From the NCBI RefSeq assembly GCF_034670125.1, contig NZ_JAXMOC010000003.1, positions 434,001 to 498,000 on the forward strand: a stretch of 64,000 nt of DNA. Direction: 5' to 3'. The notes beneath the pieces were generated by a model, which made no database searches, was not told where the DNA came from, and saw only the letters and a program-made list of their open reading frames with translations. The position numbers were made by a program, and so were the translations under genes. Positions 31,901-40,971 of the stretch are shown here, in pieces. This DNA is from Maricaulis sp034670125 (lineage in GTDB: Bacteria; Pseudomonadota; Alphaproteobacteria; Caulobacterales; Maricaulaceae). Numbering within the stretch: position 1 is the first letter of the stretch; every line of letters starts with the position of its first letter.

Positions 31901-33453
31901 AGCACGGCGAGCGGTGCGTCATCCCCCATCGAGCCAACGGCCTCCTTGCCGTCTTCGGCCATCGCCTTGATCACCAGCTCGATGTTTTCGAAAGTGAAAC
32001 CGGCGGCAGCCTGGCGGCGCGTGCGCTCGGCGTCGTCAAACAACTGGTCCTCGGCGCCCGGACCCACGACCGGCTCGATATCCTGCATTTCACCCAGCCA
32101 GCGGGTGTAAGGATGCTGTTCGGACAGTTCGTTCAGGATGTCCTGCTCTCGATAAAATTTGCCCTCGACGATGTCGAGCGCGATCAGGCGACCCGGCGTG
32201 ATCGAGCCGCGCTCGGTCACCGTCGCCGGGTCTACCGGGGCCATCCCGGTTTCCGATCCGGCAACGAAAACATCATCGCGTGTCAGCGCATAGCGCATCG
32301 GCCGCAAACCGTTGCGGTCCAGCCCGGCTATTGCCCAGCGGCCATCAAAGGCGGCGATCGCCGCCGGACCGTCCCACGGCTCCATCACCGCATTGCAGTA
32401 CTCATACATCCGGCTCCAGGCTTCCTGCATGACGTCGGCCCGCTTCGACCAGGCTTCCGGAATCAGAAGAGTCTTGGTCATCGGCGCAGACCGGCCGGCC
32501 CGGACCAGGATTTCGAAAGTCTGGTCGAGGGCCGCACTGTCCGAGGCGCCCGGCTGGATGACCGGTTTCACATCGCGCTCGACATCGGCAAAAGCGGTCT
32601 CGGCGATGTGGACCTCATGGCTCTTCATCCAGTTGATGTTGCCGCGGATCGTGTTGATTTCGCCATTGTGGGCGAGCATCCGGAAAGGCTGGGCCAAACG
32701 CCATTCCGGGAAGGTGTTGGTCGAATAGCGCTGATGGAATATCGCGAACGGCGAAATGAAGTCCGGCGATTGCAGATCCGTGTAGAAGGCGTCGATATCC
32801 TCGGCACGGAACAAGCCCTTGTAGATGATGTCCCGCGACGACAGTGAGCAGACATAGAGGTCACGCAAATTCTCTTCGCGAGCCCGCCGCTCGATCCGGC
32901 GGCGGACGATATACAGGACGCGTTCAACCGCTTCGCTGTCGCGACACCGCGGGTCACGAAACAGGACCTGCTCGATTTCCGGCAGGGTCGCCCGCGCCTT
33001 GTCTCCGAGCACAGACGTGTCGATTGGCGGCTGGCGCCATCCATAGAAGGCAAATCCCTCGCGCAGGATTTCCGCTTCGATGATCGCGCGGGCCCGCTCG
33101 CGGGCGGCGAAATCGGTGCGTGGCAGAAAGACCATGCCGACAATGACATCGCCGCGCTCGGGCTCGTGACCGGTTCGGGCAACGGCCGCCTTGAAGAACT
33201 CCTGCGGGACGCCCACTCGCAGACCGGCACCGTCGCCGGTCAGCCCGTCAGCATCGACAGCGCCGCGGTGCCAGACCGCCTTCAAGGCATCAATGGCGAG
33301 CTCGACAATGTCGCGACGAGCCCGGCCCTTCATGTCGGCGATGAGGCCGACGCCGCAGGCATCACGCTCATCGCGGGGATCTATGAGACCTGCATCGGAG
33401 AGTGTTTCGAGGCCTCGGCGATGCGCGGTTTCGGACCAGGTCTTGTTCGTCAT
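28924..33453 (-). CDS. gltB: Glutamate synthase (NADPH) large subunit
   Basis: 1509 residues, full length. The glutaminase domain begins at Cys33 in DERDACGVGL, exposed after removal of a short propeptide. The FMN-binding synthase domain follows (ARVGVKLVAAAGVGAVA region), with the 3Fe-4S cysteines in CHSNTCPVGVC. The C-terminal beta-helix domain carries GGATEANEEHAIIGNTCLYG. It makes two glutamates from glutamine and 2-oxoglutarate with GltD. It overlaps the gltD stop by 4 nt. Confidence 0.97.
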   Translation of the reverse strand: MTNKTWSETAHRRGLETLSDAGLIDPRDERDACGVGLIADMKGRARRDIVELAIDALKAVWHRGAVDADGLTGDGAGLRVGVPQEFFKAAVARTGHEPERGDVIVGMVFLPRTDFAARERARAIIEAEILREGFAFYGWRQPPIDTSVLGDKARATLPEIEQVLFRDPRCRDSEAVERVLYIVRRRIERRAREENLRDLYVCSLSSRDIIYKGLFRAEDIDAFYTDLQSPDFISPFAIFHQRYSTNTFPEWRLAQPFRMLAHNGEINTIRGNINWMKSHEVHIAETAFADVERDVKPVIQPGASDSAALDQTFEILVRAGRSAPMTKTLLIPEAWSKRADVMQEAWSRMYEYCNAVMEPWDGPAAIAAFDGRWAIAGLDRNGLRPMRYALTRDDVFVAGSETGMAPVDPATVTERGSITPGRLIALDIVEGKFYREQDILNELSEQHPYTRWLGEMQDIEPVVGPGAEDQLFDDAERTRRQAAAGFTFENIELVIKAMAEDGKEAVGSMGDDAPLAVLSESYRPLSHFFRQNFSQVTNPPIDPLREGRVMGLKTRFRNLGNILGQGEARASVLVLESPILSNGSYERWRDHMGGAIKEIDCLLPVASASGDGQALRSAIDAVIHECVAAVRDGAAHLVLTDHRQDSECAALPMVLVAGAVHSTLTREGLRNFCSLNVRAGECFDAHYAAVLIGLGATTVNPYLAFDTVTAGREAVGGESWARERAGRLKTALDGGLLKILSKMGISIISSYRGGCNFEVLGLSRALVEAYLPGVVSRISGIGLPGLEVRTLDLHRKSWDGDARLPIGGFYRQRSSGDRHALNAPVISALQTAVRDNDPAAWKQYGAAIKDQGPIHLRDLMDMRPIGPSVGLDRVESINGIRRRFVTPGMSLGALSPEAHGALNVAMNRIGAKSVSGEGGEDPARYTPLPNGDNMNSAVKQIASGRFGVTAQYLGQCREMEIKVAQGAKPGEGGQLPGFKVTEFIARMRLATPGVSLISPPPHHDIYSIEDLAQLIYDLKQINPTARVGVKLVAAAGVGAVAAGVAKANADIINISGSVGGTGAAALSSIKFAGGPLELGLAEAHQMLSLNGLRERVTLRADGGIRTGRDIVIAAMLGAEEFGVGTASLIALGCLMVRQCHSNTCPVGVCTQDDDLRARFGGIPDHVVNLMTFLAQDVREILADLGATSLEDIIGRADLLDQVSRGSQALDDLDLSAIMSRADAVERPARSTRRLRNDVAPALDEQIIQDAAPAFDRGEKMQLDYGVKNTDRAVGTRTSSQIVARFGPDGLGIDHLTLRLRGSAGQSLGAFSAKGLRIELDGDANDYVGKGLSGASIIVRPYGGATEANEEHAIIGNTCLYGATSGRLFAAGRAGQRFGVRNSGADAVIEGCGTNGCEYMTGGNAVILGPVGDNFAAGMTGGDVFVYDPERRLDARLNRETVLAFDLDGEAERRCLAMIEAHAGETGSRIAARLLAAWPAEREHFVHLRGEEVVKRERAAIAAANDSQTA

Positions 33454-34871
33454 TCGGCTGCTCCCAGTACCCGCATGCGATTGTCGAGATAGGAGATGAT
33501 CGAGCGTGCAGCATCGAGCCCGTCCTTGATCGCCCAGACCACCAGCGAGGCGCCGCGGTGCAGGTCGCCGGCGACAAACACGCCATCAAGGCTGGTCATT
33601 CGCGTATCCGGATCTGCCTCGACACGGCCATCGTGATGGACCGACAGATAGGGCGCATCGAAATGGTCTGGCAGATCCTCGGGCGTGAAACCAAGTGCCG
33701 AGATCACCATGTCAGCCTCGATATCCCAGGTCCTGCCCGGATCTGCTTCGGGCGCCCGTCGACCGGAAACATCCGGAGCACCCAGCCTCATGCCCTGAAC
33801 CCGCACGGCGGAAATGGCGTCCCCCTTGGTCAACACGGCAAGCGGTGCGGAAAGCCATTCAAAGTCCACACCTTCTTCCTCGGCGTGTCTCACTTCACGG
33901 GCCGAGCCCGGCATGTTGGCGCGATCCCGGCGATAGAGACAGGTGACCGATCTGGCCCCCTGTCGAATGGCGGTTCGGACACAGTCCATCGCCGTGTCGC
34001 CGCCACCGACAACGACCACGCGCTTTCCCTTGGCGTCGAGCGTGGGAATATTTGCGACAGGGTCGCCGAGGTCATCGCGGTTGGATCGGGTCAGATAGTC
34101 GAGCGCGGCCAGAACACCATCGCCTGAACCCGGACAGGTCAGGGCCCGCGCCTTGTAGACCCCGGTCGCCAGCAGCACCGCATGATGCTCCGCGCGGATG
34201 TCTGCCAGCGACGCGTCCCGGCCGACCTCGAAATTCAGCTTGAAAACAACGCCGCCCTGTTCGAGACGGTCGAGACGACGCTGGACCACGTGCTTTTCCA
34301 GCTTGAAGCCGGGGATGCCGTACATCAGCAGGCCACCAGCCCGGTCTGCGCGCTCGTAAACCGTGACCGCAAATCCGCTTTCGCGCAGGCGTTCAGCAGC
34401 AGCAAGGCCGGCGGGTCCGGACCCGATCACCGCGACGCTCTGGCCGCGCTCGATCCCGACCTTGAGCGGCTCGACCCAGCCTTCTTTCCACGCTGTGTCG
34501 GTGATGTATTGCTCTACGGCACCGATGGTGACGGCACCATGCTTGGACTTCTCGACGACACAGGACCCTTCGCACAGGCGGTCCTGCGGACAGATGCGAC
34601 CGCAGATCTCGGGCATGGTCGAGGTTGCGGCCGAGGCGGCATAAGCCTCCTTGAGACGGTCCTCGCCCGCCAGCATCAGCCAGTCGGGGATATTGTTCTG
34701 CAAGGGACAACCGGACTGGCAGAACGGAACGCCGCATTGTGAACAGCGAGAGGCCTGGCCGGCGGCGGCTTCGGTCGCGAACCCGCGATAGATTTCATTG
34801 AAATCCTTACGTCGTTCCGTTTCCGCGCGCTTTTCCGGATAGGTCTGGTCTATGTCCACAAATCTGAGCAA
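33450..34871 (-). CDS. gltD: Glutamate synthase small subunit
   Basis: 473 residues from a TTG start giving MLRFVDIDQTYPEKR, with AAGGGGG 5 nt upstream; a GTG 14 codons earlier also keeps the frame open. N-terminal cysteines for the 4Fe-4S clusters are in CSQCGVPFCQSGCP and CGRICPQDRLCEGSC. Two dinucleotide folds follow: VIGSGPAGLAAAERL (FAD) and VVGGGDTAMDCVRTA (NADPH). It supplies electrons to GltB and lies upstream of gltB in one operon. Confidence 0.95.
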   Translation of the reverse strand: MLRFVDIDQTYPEKRAETERRKDFNEIYRGFATEAAAGQASRCSQCGVPFCQSGCPLQNNIPDWLMLAGEDRLKEAYAASAATSTMPEICGRICPQDRLCEGSCVVEKSKHGAVTIGAVEQYITDTAWKEGWVEPLKVGIERGQSVAVIGSGPAGLAAAERLRESGFAVTVYERADRAGGLLMYGIPGFKLEKHVVQRRLDRLEQGGVVFKLNFEVGRDASLADIRAEHHAVLLATGVYKARALTCPGSGDGVLAALDYLTRSNRDDLGDPVANIPTLDAKGKRVVVVGGGDTAMDCVRTAIRQGARSVTCLYRRDRANMPGSAREVRHAEEEGVDFEWLSAPLAVLTKGDAISAVRVQGMRLGAPDVSGRRAPEADPGRTWDIEADMVISALGFTPEDLPDHFDAPYLSVHHDGRVEADPDTRMTSLDGVFVAGDLHRGASLVVWAIKDGLDAARSIISYLDNRMRVLGAAE

Positions 34872-35218
34872 TCCGGCCCCCTTGGAAATGACGGAAGTTC
34901 GCCACTGCAGCACAGTCTTCGCAACCGCACAAGTCCGGGGCGATCCGGGATATTAGCATTTTTTGCCGCGAACTAGAGCTTGAGGGAATGATGTTGCCGG
35001 TGGCGCCAGCCAGCGCTCGATACTGCGCAACATTATGGGCGCACGCATCCGGCGCCAGATGATCAGATTGCGCAAGAATGATGCGACGCTGCCCGGCCTT
35101 GCAGCACGTTTTGCACCGCAACACAGATTCCACGGTCAACCCTTCCCGGTCGGGAGCGGAGTTCGGTGCCGCGTCGAATAATGGTTGGCAAGGGTCAATC
35201 CGCCGATGGCGTAGTGGG
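34872..35218. other. Intergenic region upstream of gltD
   Basis: About 350 nt lie between the gltD start and the epimerase stop. A TAATAT sequence (reverse strand, near 34950) could be a gltD -10 element, but no convincing -35 or operator was seen. Open frames here lack coding signals. Confidence 0.5.
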
Positions 35219-36217
35219 TCACCCGACCGTGAACCCGCCGGCATAAGGGTCGTTGTCGTCGACCCAGATTGCATTGACACCGGTCTGCACCGCCCAACCC
35301 CTGATGCTGGGACGGATCGCCGGGAAGCCTCCGACCCGGGTCGCGCCTTCCACCCGCCCCTCGAACAGGCTGCCGATAATGCTTTCATGGACAAAGGCAT
35401 CACCAATCTGCAGATCACCCCGCGCGACCAGCTGGGCCATCCGGGCACTGGTTCCAGTTCCGCACGGAGACCGGTCTATGGCGCGACTGCCATAGAAAAC
35501 AGCGTTGCGGGCATGGGCGCTGGGGTCTTGGGGGCGCCCGGCCCAGAGGGCATGGCTGACACCGCCAACCCGCGGATCCTCCGGATGGGCCAGGGTGACC
35601 GCGTCATTGGCGGCTGCGCGGACAAGCGGGCTAAGTCGCAAAATGTCCGCGACCGTCAACGCCGCCAGGTCTGCATACCCGGGCTGTGGCTCGATGATCA
35701 CGTAGAAATTGCCCCCATAGGCGATATCGACGGTGAGGGATTGCCAACCGGGAATTTCGAGCACCAGACCGGAGACCGCCAGGTAGGACGCGACATTGCG
35801 GATCCGAACTCCGGCGACCCGGTCGCCTTGCCAGTCGATCTCCGCCACGATCCGCCCCGCTGGTGCATCCAGGTGCACGCACCGCCTGTCTGCCGGCGTG
35901 ATGACCCCGTTTTCCAAAGCCATGGTCAGGGCTCCGATCGAGCCATGCCCGCACATCGGCAAGCAACCGGATGTTTCGATGAACAGGATCGAGGCGTCAG
36001 CATCCGGCGAACACGGCGGGTAGAACATCGCGCCGGACATCATGTCGTGCCCGCGGGGCTCGAACATCAGCGCGCGTCGGATCCAGTCGAAGCGGGCCAT
36101 GAAGTCGGCCCGCTTTTCGCCCATGGTCGTGCCTTGGAGAAACGGCAGCGGTCCTGTGACCAGGCGCACCGGATTGCCGCAGGCGTGTCCGTCCAGGCAC
36201 TGAAAGATATGGCGCAT
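35219..36217 (-). CDS. 4-hydroxyproline 2-epimerase/proline racemase family
   Basis: 332 residues, the family's normal size. Two active-site cysteines are present: MCGHG with Cys89 and SPCGTGTSAR with Cys252. This marks a racemase or 4-hydroxyproline 2-epimerase rather than the Thr-containing dehydratase. HACGNPVRLV and RGHDMMSGAMFYPP are further family parts. The gene follows a dihydrodipicolinate-synthase-like gene by 19 nt, matching the hydroxyproline route in which trans-4-hydroxy-L-proline is converted to the cis-D form. The oxidase and dehydrogenase of that pathway are not in the window. Confidence 0.85.
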   Translation of the reverse strand: MRHIFQCLDGHACGNPVRLVTGPLPFLQGTTMGEKRADFMARFDWIRRALMFEPRGHDMMSGAMFYPPCSPDADASILFIETSGCLPMCGHGSIGALTMALENGVITPADRRCVHLDAPAGRIVAEIDWQGDRVAGVRIRNVASYLAVSGLVLEIPGWQSLTVDIAYGGNFYVIIEPQPGYADLAALTVADILRLSPLVRAAANDAVTLAHPEDPRVGGVSHALWAGRPQDPSAHARNAVFYGSRAIDRSPCGTGTSARMAQLVARGDLQIGDAFVHESIIGSLFEGRVEGATRVGGFPAIRPSIRGWAVQTGVNAIWVDDNDPYAGGFTVG

Positions 36218-36236
36218 GACGCGCTACCGGCCGGGC

Positions 36237-37157
36237 TCAGTGTGCAAGCACTGACGGCAGCTTGACGGGCCGCGTGTCGCGCGCCGTCTCGACCATCGCA
36301 ATCACTTCGGCCCGCCGCGCACCGGTCAGCACCATGCGCGGCATGCGGACCCGTTCAGATCCTCGCCCCATGACGGCCTCGGCGAGCTTGATCGACTGGA
36401 CCAGATCGTGTTCAGCGTCGAGATGCAGCAACGGCATGAACCAGCGGTAGATGGAGCGTGCAGCTTCCAGGTCACCGCGCTCCACCGCATCCCACAAGGC
36501 TATCGACTCGGCGGGGAAAGCGTTGGTGAGGCCGGAAACCCAGCCAACCGCGCCCAACAAAATCTCTTCCAGGGCCACGTCATCGAGGCCCGCGAAAACC
36601 AGGTATCGGTCACCGCAACGATTGATGATGTCAGTGATGCGGCGCGGATCCGGAGCGCTTTCCTTGATGGCGACCAGCGTCGGCACGTCAGACAGTCGAT
36701 CCAGCGTATCGAGCGAGATCGAGACCCGATAGGCGGGCGGATTGTTGTAGAGCATGACCGGCAGCGGGCTGGCGGCCGCGACTGTGCGGATATGGGCCTC
36801 CAGTTCGGCTTCACTGGGTACATAGACCATGGCCGGCAGCAGCATCAGCCCGTCGGCGCCGATCCGCGCCGCGTCAGCGGCATAGGTTTCCGCCAGCGTG
36901 GTGGTGAGTTCGGAGACGCCGGTCAGAACGGGCACACGGCCATCGACGACGTCGACGATCGCAGCCAGCACGGCACGCTTCTCGGTGGCCGTCAGCGAGT
37001 TGTTCTCGCCGACAGTGCCCATGGCGATCAAGCCATGCACACCGTCATCTACGAGCGCCCGGACCACGGCAGTGGTCGCATCGAGATCAACCGAGTGATC
37101 CTCGGCGAATTGCGTTGTCGCCGCGGGAAACACGCCGCGCCAGCCTGTTGTTGTCAT
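36237..37157 (-). CDS. Dihydrodipicolinate synthase family lyase
   Basis: 306 residues. The Schiff-base Lys is Lys165 in LVAIKES, and YNNP gives Tyr137. The glyoxylate/pyruvate-binding loop appears as MGTVGENNSL where DapA has GTTGE. This departure and the neighbouring epimerase point to pyrroline-4-hydroxy-2-carboxylate deaminase of hydroxyproline catabolism rather than lysine biosynthesis. It is the first gene of a two-gene operon with a palindromic regulator site upstream. The specific substrate is inference. Confidence 0.8.
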   Translation of the reverse strand: MTTTGWRGVFPAATTQFAEDHSVDLDATTAVVRALVDDGVHGLIAMGTVGENNSLTATEKRAVLAAIVDVVDGRVPVLTGVSELTTTLAETYAADAARIGADGLMLLPAMVYVPSEAELEAHIRTVAAASPLPVMLYNNPPAYRVSISLDTLDRLSDVPTLVAIKESAPDPRRITDIINRCGDRYLVFAGLDDVALEEILLGAVGWVSGLTNAFPAESIALWDAVERGDLEAARSIYRWFMPLLHLDAEHDLVQSIKLAEAVMGRGSERVRMPRMVLTGARRAEVIAMVETARDTRPVKLPSVLAH

Positions 37158-37274
37158 GTCATGCCCTCACCCGGGACCGGTGTGACCGGTCACTGCCCTC
37201 GCCGCGTCCCCGTTCGCCAACGCGATCCCGATCAATCTGTCACTCTCCGGGAGAAAGATCGACCGCGCAGCAAA

Positions 37275-37286
37275 TTGTATACGATA
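37275..37286. promoter_or_regulatory. GntR-type operator candidate
   Basis: TTGTATACGATA, within ATTGTATACGATAT, resembles the TTGTATACAA-type operators of GntR/FCD regulators. It is 118 nt before the lyase start, in the divergent region shared with the metalloprotease. No GntR gene is in the window. Confidence 0.4.
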
Positions 37287-37365
37287 TCCGAAACTGTCAA
37301 GACCACCGGGTGACACTATCGGGTGCTTCGTCTAGCGTCCGGGCAAAGAACGGGGACAGAACCAC

Positions 37366-39876
37366 ATGAAGACCACCACGATGATGCTGATGATGATCGC
37401 GCTCGGCGCGACGGCGACCACCTTGCCGCCGGCTGCCACGGCCCAGGAGCCGGAGAGCTTTGGTGAAGTTGTTGAAAATCTTGAACATCGTGAGGGCTTC
37501 ATCCCGCTCTGGGTCGACCCGACGGACGGTCGCATCCTGGCCGAACTGAGCACCGGTGAGGAGGATGGTCTGGGCCGCATGATCTATACGGCCAGCCTGA
37601 CTTCCGGGCTCGGATCCAACCCGGTCGGGCTCGATCGCGGCCTGGGATCAAGCTCGGAAATCCTTCGCTTCTTCCGCGTCAACGATCAGGTTTTTGCGGA
37701 GTTCGAGAATCTTCGCTACCGCGCCGACGGGGCCGGTGCGGACGAAGCGGCGGCGACCCGAAACTCCTTCGCCCGCTCGATCATCTGGTCCACCGCCATC
37801 GTCGCGGAAGACCAGGGACGTGTCCTGATCGACCTGTCCGATTTCCTGATACGGGATCCGGTCGGTACGGCCGATCAGCTCTCCGACAGTGGTCAGGGCA
37901 GCTTTTCCGTCGCCAGTGACCGCTCGGCCGCGATCACCGAAAGCGCACTGGCCTTTCCGTCGAATGTCGAGATCGACGCGCTGCTGACCCTCACCGGCAC
38001 GAGTCCGGGTTCCGAGGTCAGAGCCGTCACCCCGGCACCGGATTCGGTGACCCTGACCGTTCACCATTCCTTCGCCGCCCTGCCAGCAGCTGGCTATGAG
38101 CCCCGGGAAGCCGATGACCGCTCCGGCGCCATCACCCGCGATTACTACGACATGGCGAGCCCGCTTGCCGAACCGGTTCGGCGCTCGCTGGCACTTCGTC
38201 ATCGCCTTGAACGCGTTGACCCATCCGCCCAATCCGGTCCCGTCGTCGAGCCGATCATCTACTACCTGGACCGCGGAACCCCGCCGCTCATCCGTGATGC
38301 GCTGATCGAAGGTGGCAATTGGTGGGCCGACGCCTTCACCGCCGCCGGATATGAAAACGCGTTTCGCGTCGAGCTCCTGCCGGAAGACGCCCACCCGCTC
38401 GACATCCGTTACAATGTCATCCAGTGGGTGCACCGGCAGACGCGGGGCTGGTCCTATGGCGGATCAGTCATCGATCCCCGCACCGGTGAGATCATCAAAG
38501 GCCGGGTCATCCTCGGTTCGCAGCGCGTGCGTCAGGACAGGATGATCTTCGAAGGTCTCGTCGGGACAGCCAATACCGGCACCGGATCGGCGGATGATCC
38601 GCTCGAGCTTGCCCTCGCCCGCATCCGCCAGCTATCAGCCCACGAGATCGGCCATACGATCGGTCTGGCTCACAATTTTGCGGCCAGCATTTCGGACCGG
38701 GCCTCGGTGATGGACTACCCCGCCCCGCTCGTCACGCTCGACGACGCAGGCGGGATCGATACCAGCCAAGCCTATGATGTCGGCATCGGTGCTTGGGACA
38801 GGGTCGCGATATCCTGGCTCTACGGCGAGTTTGGTGACGGCGCGAGCGAGGCGGCCACACTCAGCCGTATTCTCGACGACGCGGCGTCCCGCGGTCTGCT
38901 CTACATCACCGACCGCCATGCCCGTGGCAATTCCAGCGCCCATCCGCTTGCCAATCTGTGGGACAATGGTGCCGATCCAACCGCGATGCTGACCGAAACC
39001 ATGGCCGTGCGGGCACGCGCCCTGGACGGATTCGGATCACACGTGCTTGCTGCTGGCCAGCCCGCGAGTGCGTTGCGTCAGGTATTGCCGCCCATTTACC
39101 TTTATCATCGCTACCAGGTGGAGGCCGCAGCGAAAGCGATCGGCGGCGCGGTGTTCAATTACGGCCCCAACCGATCCGGCCTGATCGGCCTGACACCGGT
39201 TGATGCGGCCGATCAGGCGCGCGCCATTGATGCCCTGCTGGCAACGCTGGAGCCCCGGACGCTTGACCTCCCGGACTCCATCCTGGCCCTGATGATGCCG
39301 GCACCGTTCGCGGACTATGACGCTGCCGCAACCCGTGAGCTGTTCCGCTCCGACGATTATCCGGCGTTCAGCCGCGCCGACGCGGCGGCCGCGGCCGGGC
39401 GCATCACCCTGCAGGCAATGCTCAATCCGTCACGCCTGTCGCGACTGGCTGACCAGGCCGCGCGAGACGCGTCGCACATGCCCCTGCCCGCCGTGTTCGA
39501 CCGCGTGGAGGCGACCCTCTTTGACGCGCCACGCGACGAGGCCATGCGGCTACAGCCCGTCCGCCAGGCCTTGCAAGCCGAGTATGTTGCGCAATTGCTG
39601 CAGATTGTGGCTGACGGCCCGGCGACACCGGCGGCGATGGCGAGGCAACGCCTGGAAACAATCGCCCGCAACGAACCGGGCCGGCGGCGGACAGATGCCG
39701 CCAGCTCCCACCAATTGTGGCTGGCCCGGGCTGCCGCGGCCGGACTGGAGCGTTTCGATGCGGGCGAAACACCTGAGTTCGTCGACACGCCGATTCCCCC
39801 GGGCAGCCCGATCGGTGCCGACACATGCTGGCATTGCGACAGCGCCACACTGCTCGGCCTCGGACAGGATCAATGA
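37366..39876 (+). CDS. Zinc-dependent metalloprotease (DUF5117/DUF4953-like)
   Basis: 836 residues with a signal peptide (cut after about AATAQ, residue 27). The zinc site HEIGHTIGLAHN has His426, Glu427, His430 and His436, an extended metzincin-type HExxHxxGxxH, followed by the Met-turn-like SVMDYPAP. The order (N-terminal beta domain, catalytic domain, C-terminal helical part) fits the bacterial secreted zinc metalloprotease group with DUF5117 and DUF4953. The C-terminus has a CWHC motif near its end. It overlaps the next lipoprotein gene by 4 nt. Secreted proteolysis, perhaps of marine protein, is likely; the substrate is unknown. Confidence 0.85.
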   Translation: MKTTTMMLMMIALGATATTLPPAATAQEPESFGEVVENLEHREGFIPLWVDPTDGRILAELSTGEEDGLGRMIYTASLTSGLGSNPVGLDRGLGSSSEILRFFRVNDQVFAEFENLRYRADGAGADEAAATRNSFARSIIWSTAIVAEDQGRVLIDLSDFLIRDPVGTADQLSDSGQGSFSVASDRSAAITESALAFPSNVEIDALLTLTGTSPGSEVRAVTPAPDSVTLTVHHSFAALPAAGYEPREADDRSGAITRDYYDMASPLAEPVRRSLALRHRLERVDPSAQSGPVVEPIIYYLDRGTPPLIRDALIEGGNWWADAFTAAGYENAFRVELLPEDAHPLDIRYNVIQWVHRQTRGWSYGGSVIDPRTGEIIKGRVILGSQRVRQDRMIFEGLVGTANTGTGSADDPLELALARIRQLSAHEIGHTIGLAHNFAASISDRASVMDYPAPLVTLDDAGGIDTSQAYDVGIGAWDRVAISWLYGEFGDGASEAATLSRILDDAASRGLLYITDRHARGNSSAHPLANLWDNGADPTAMLTETMAVRARALDGFGSHVLAAGQPASALRQVLPPIYLYHRYQVEAAAKAIGGAVFNYGPNRSGLIGLTPVDAADQARAIDALLATLEPRTLDLPDSILALMMPAPFADYDAAATRELFRSDDYPAFSRADAAAAAGRITLQAMLNPSRLSRLADQAARDASHMPLPAVFDRVEATLFDAPRDEAMRLQPVRQALQAEYVAQLLQIVADGPATPAAMARQRLETIARNEPGRRRTDAASSHQLWLARAAAAGLERFDAGETPEFVDTPIPPGSPIGADTCWHCDSATLLGLGQDQ

Positions 39877-40907
39877 GCCCGGCCGGGCACGCCGGCCTTG
39901 GCCTGGTTGCCAGCATCCTGGCAGGCTGCGCGGGCGAAACCTGGACCGTCACGGAACAGGCCAGCGGTGTGACGTCGTCCCTGCGCGGGCTGAGCGTGGT
40001 TGATGATGACACGGTCTGGATCGGCGCGCCTGACGGTCAGGTCCTGCTCACCCTCGATGGCGGGGCGACTTGGCAGGTCTCCACAGCGCCTGAGGCGGAA
40101 GGAGCGGACTTGCGCTCGGCTCAGGGATTCGACGGCCGGACGGCACTCTTTGCCACCGCCGGACAGCCCGCCCGAATACTTGTGACCCGCGATGGCGGCG
40201 AGACCTTTGCCACGGTCTGGGATGATGCCAGTGGCGGAGCCTTCATAGACAGCATCGCCTTCTGGGATCGCGAGCGTGGACTGGCCTTTTCCGACCCGGT
40301 GGGCGGAGCCTTCCTGATCCTGCGGACCCTTGACGGCGGCAATAGCTGGCACCGCCTGGATGACCTGCCCCAACCGTTGGAGGGCGAAGCAGGGTTTGCA
40401 GCATCGAACAGCTCGATCGCCCTGACTGGCGATGGTTGCGCCTTCATCGGCACGGGTGGCGCGGCCATTGCCCGGATCCTGCGCAGTTGTGACTATGGCG
40501 AGCACTGGGATGCCATGGAAACGCCACTCGCCGCCGGTTCGGGTGGCGCCGGTATTTTTTCCGTTGCGACTGGTCAGTCCGGCCTCCTGGTAGCGAGTGG
40601 CGGCGACTATCTGGCCCCGACAGGCCAGGCTGGAAATTTCGCTACCTCAACCGATCGCGGCGAGACCTGGCAGGTTTCGCCAAGCCCCCCGCTCGGCTAC
40701 CGATCCGGGATCACCGAATTCGGCAGTCAATGGATCACCGTCGGCACCAATGGCGTCGATATCGGCGCCGACACGGACGGCGCATTCGTCTGGCGGGATA
40801 GCGGTTGGGGCATGGTCGCGCCCAACGCCGTCGCTGTCTCGCCGAGCGGAAATGCCGGCTGGATCATTGGCGCGAACGGCAGCGTCTGGAAGCTGACCCC
40901 ACGATAG
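39873..40907 (+). CDS. Asp-box (BNR-repeat) lipoprotein
   Basis: 344 residues from the ATG overlapping the metalloprotease stop. A lipobox (LAGC, Cys at residue 19) indicates a lipid-anchored protein. The body has repeated Asp-box motifs: TLDGGATW, TRDGGETF, TLDGGNSW, CDYGEHW and STDRGETW. This is a beta-propeller of the Ycf48/sialidase-like type, without sialidase catalytic residues visible. Translational coupling to the protease suggests an outer-membrane or periplasmic partner. Confidence 0.8.
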   Translation: MSPAGHAGLGLVASILAGCAGETWTVTEQASGVTSSLRGLSVVDDDTVWIGAPDGQVLLTLDGGATWQVSTAPEAEGADLRSAQGFDGRTALFATAGQPARILVTRDGGETFATVWDDASGGAFIDSIAFWDRERGLAFSDPVGGAFLILRTLDGGNSWHRLDDLPQPLEGEAGFAASNSSIALTGDGCAFIGTGGAAIARILRSCDYGEHWDAMETPLAAGSGGAGIFSVATGQSGLLVASGGDYLAPTGQAGNFATSTDRGETWQVSPSPPLGYRSGITEFGSQWITVGTNGVDIGADTDGAFVWRDSGWGMVAPNAVAVSPSGNAGWIIGANGSVWKLTPR

Positions 40908-40908
40908 G

Positions 40909-40937
40909 ATCAGGCCCGGCGTTTGGCCGGGCCTGAT
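40909..40937. terminator. Hairpin between convergent genes
   Basis: A perfect 12-nt stem (ATCAGGCCCGGC at 40909-40920 and GCCGGGCCTGAT at 40926-40937) with a 5-nt loop lies between the convergent lipoprotein and TorF stops. There is no T-run. It is probably a terminator or RNA-stabilising hairpin for either strand. Confidence 0.6.
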
Positions 40938-40971
40938 GGCGTCTCCAATCCCTGCGGGCCAGGAACCCGAA

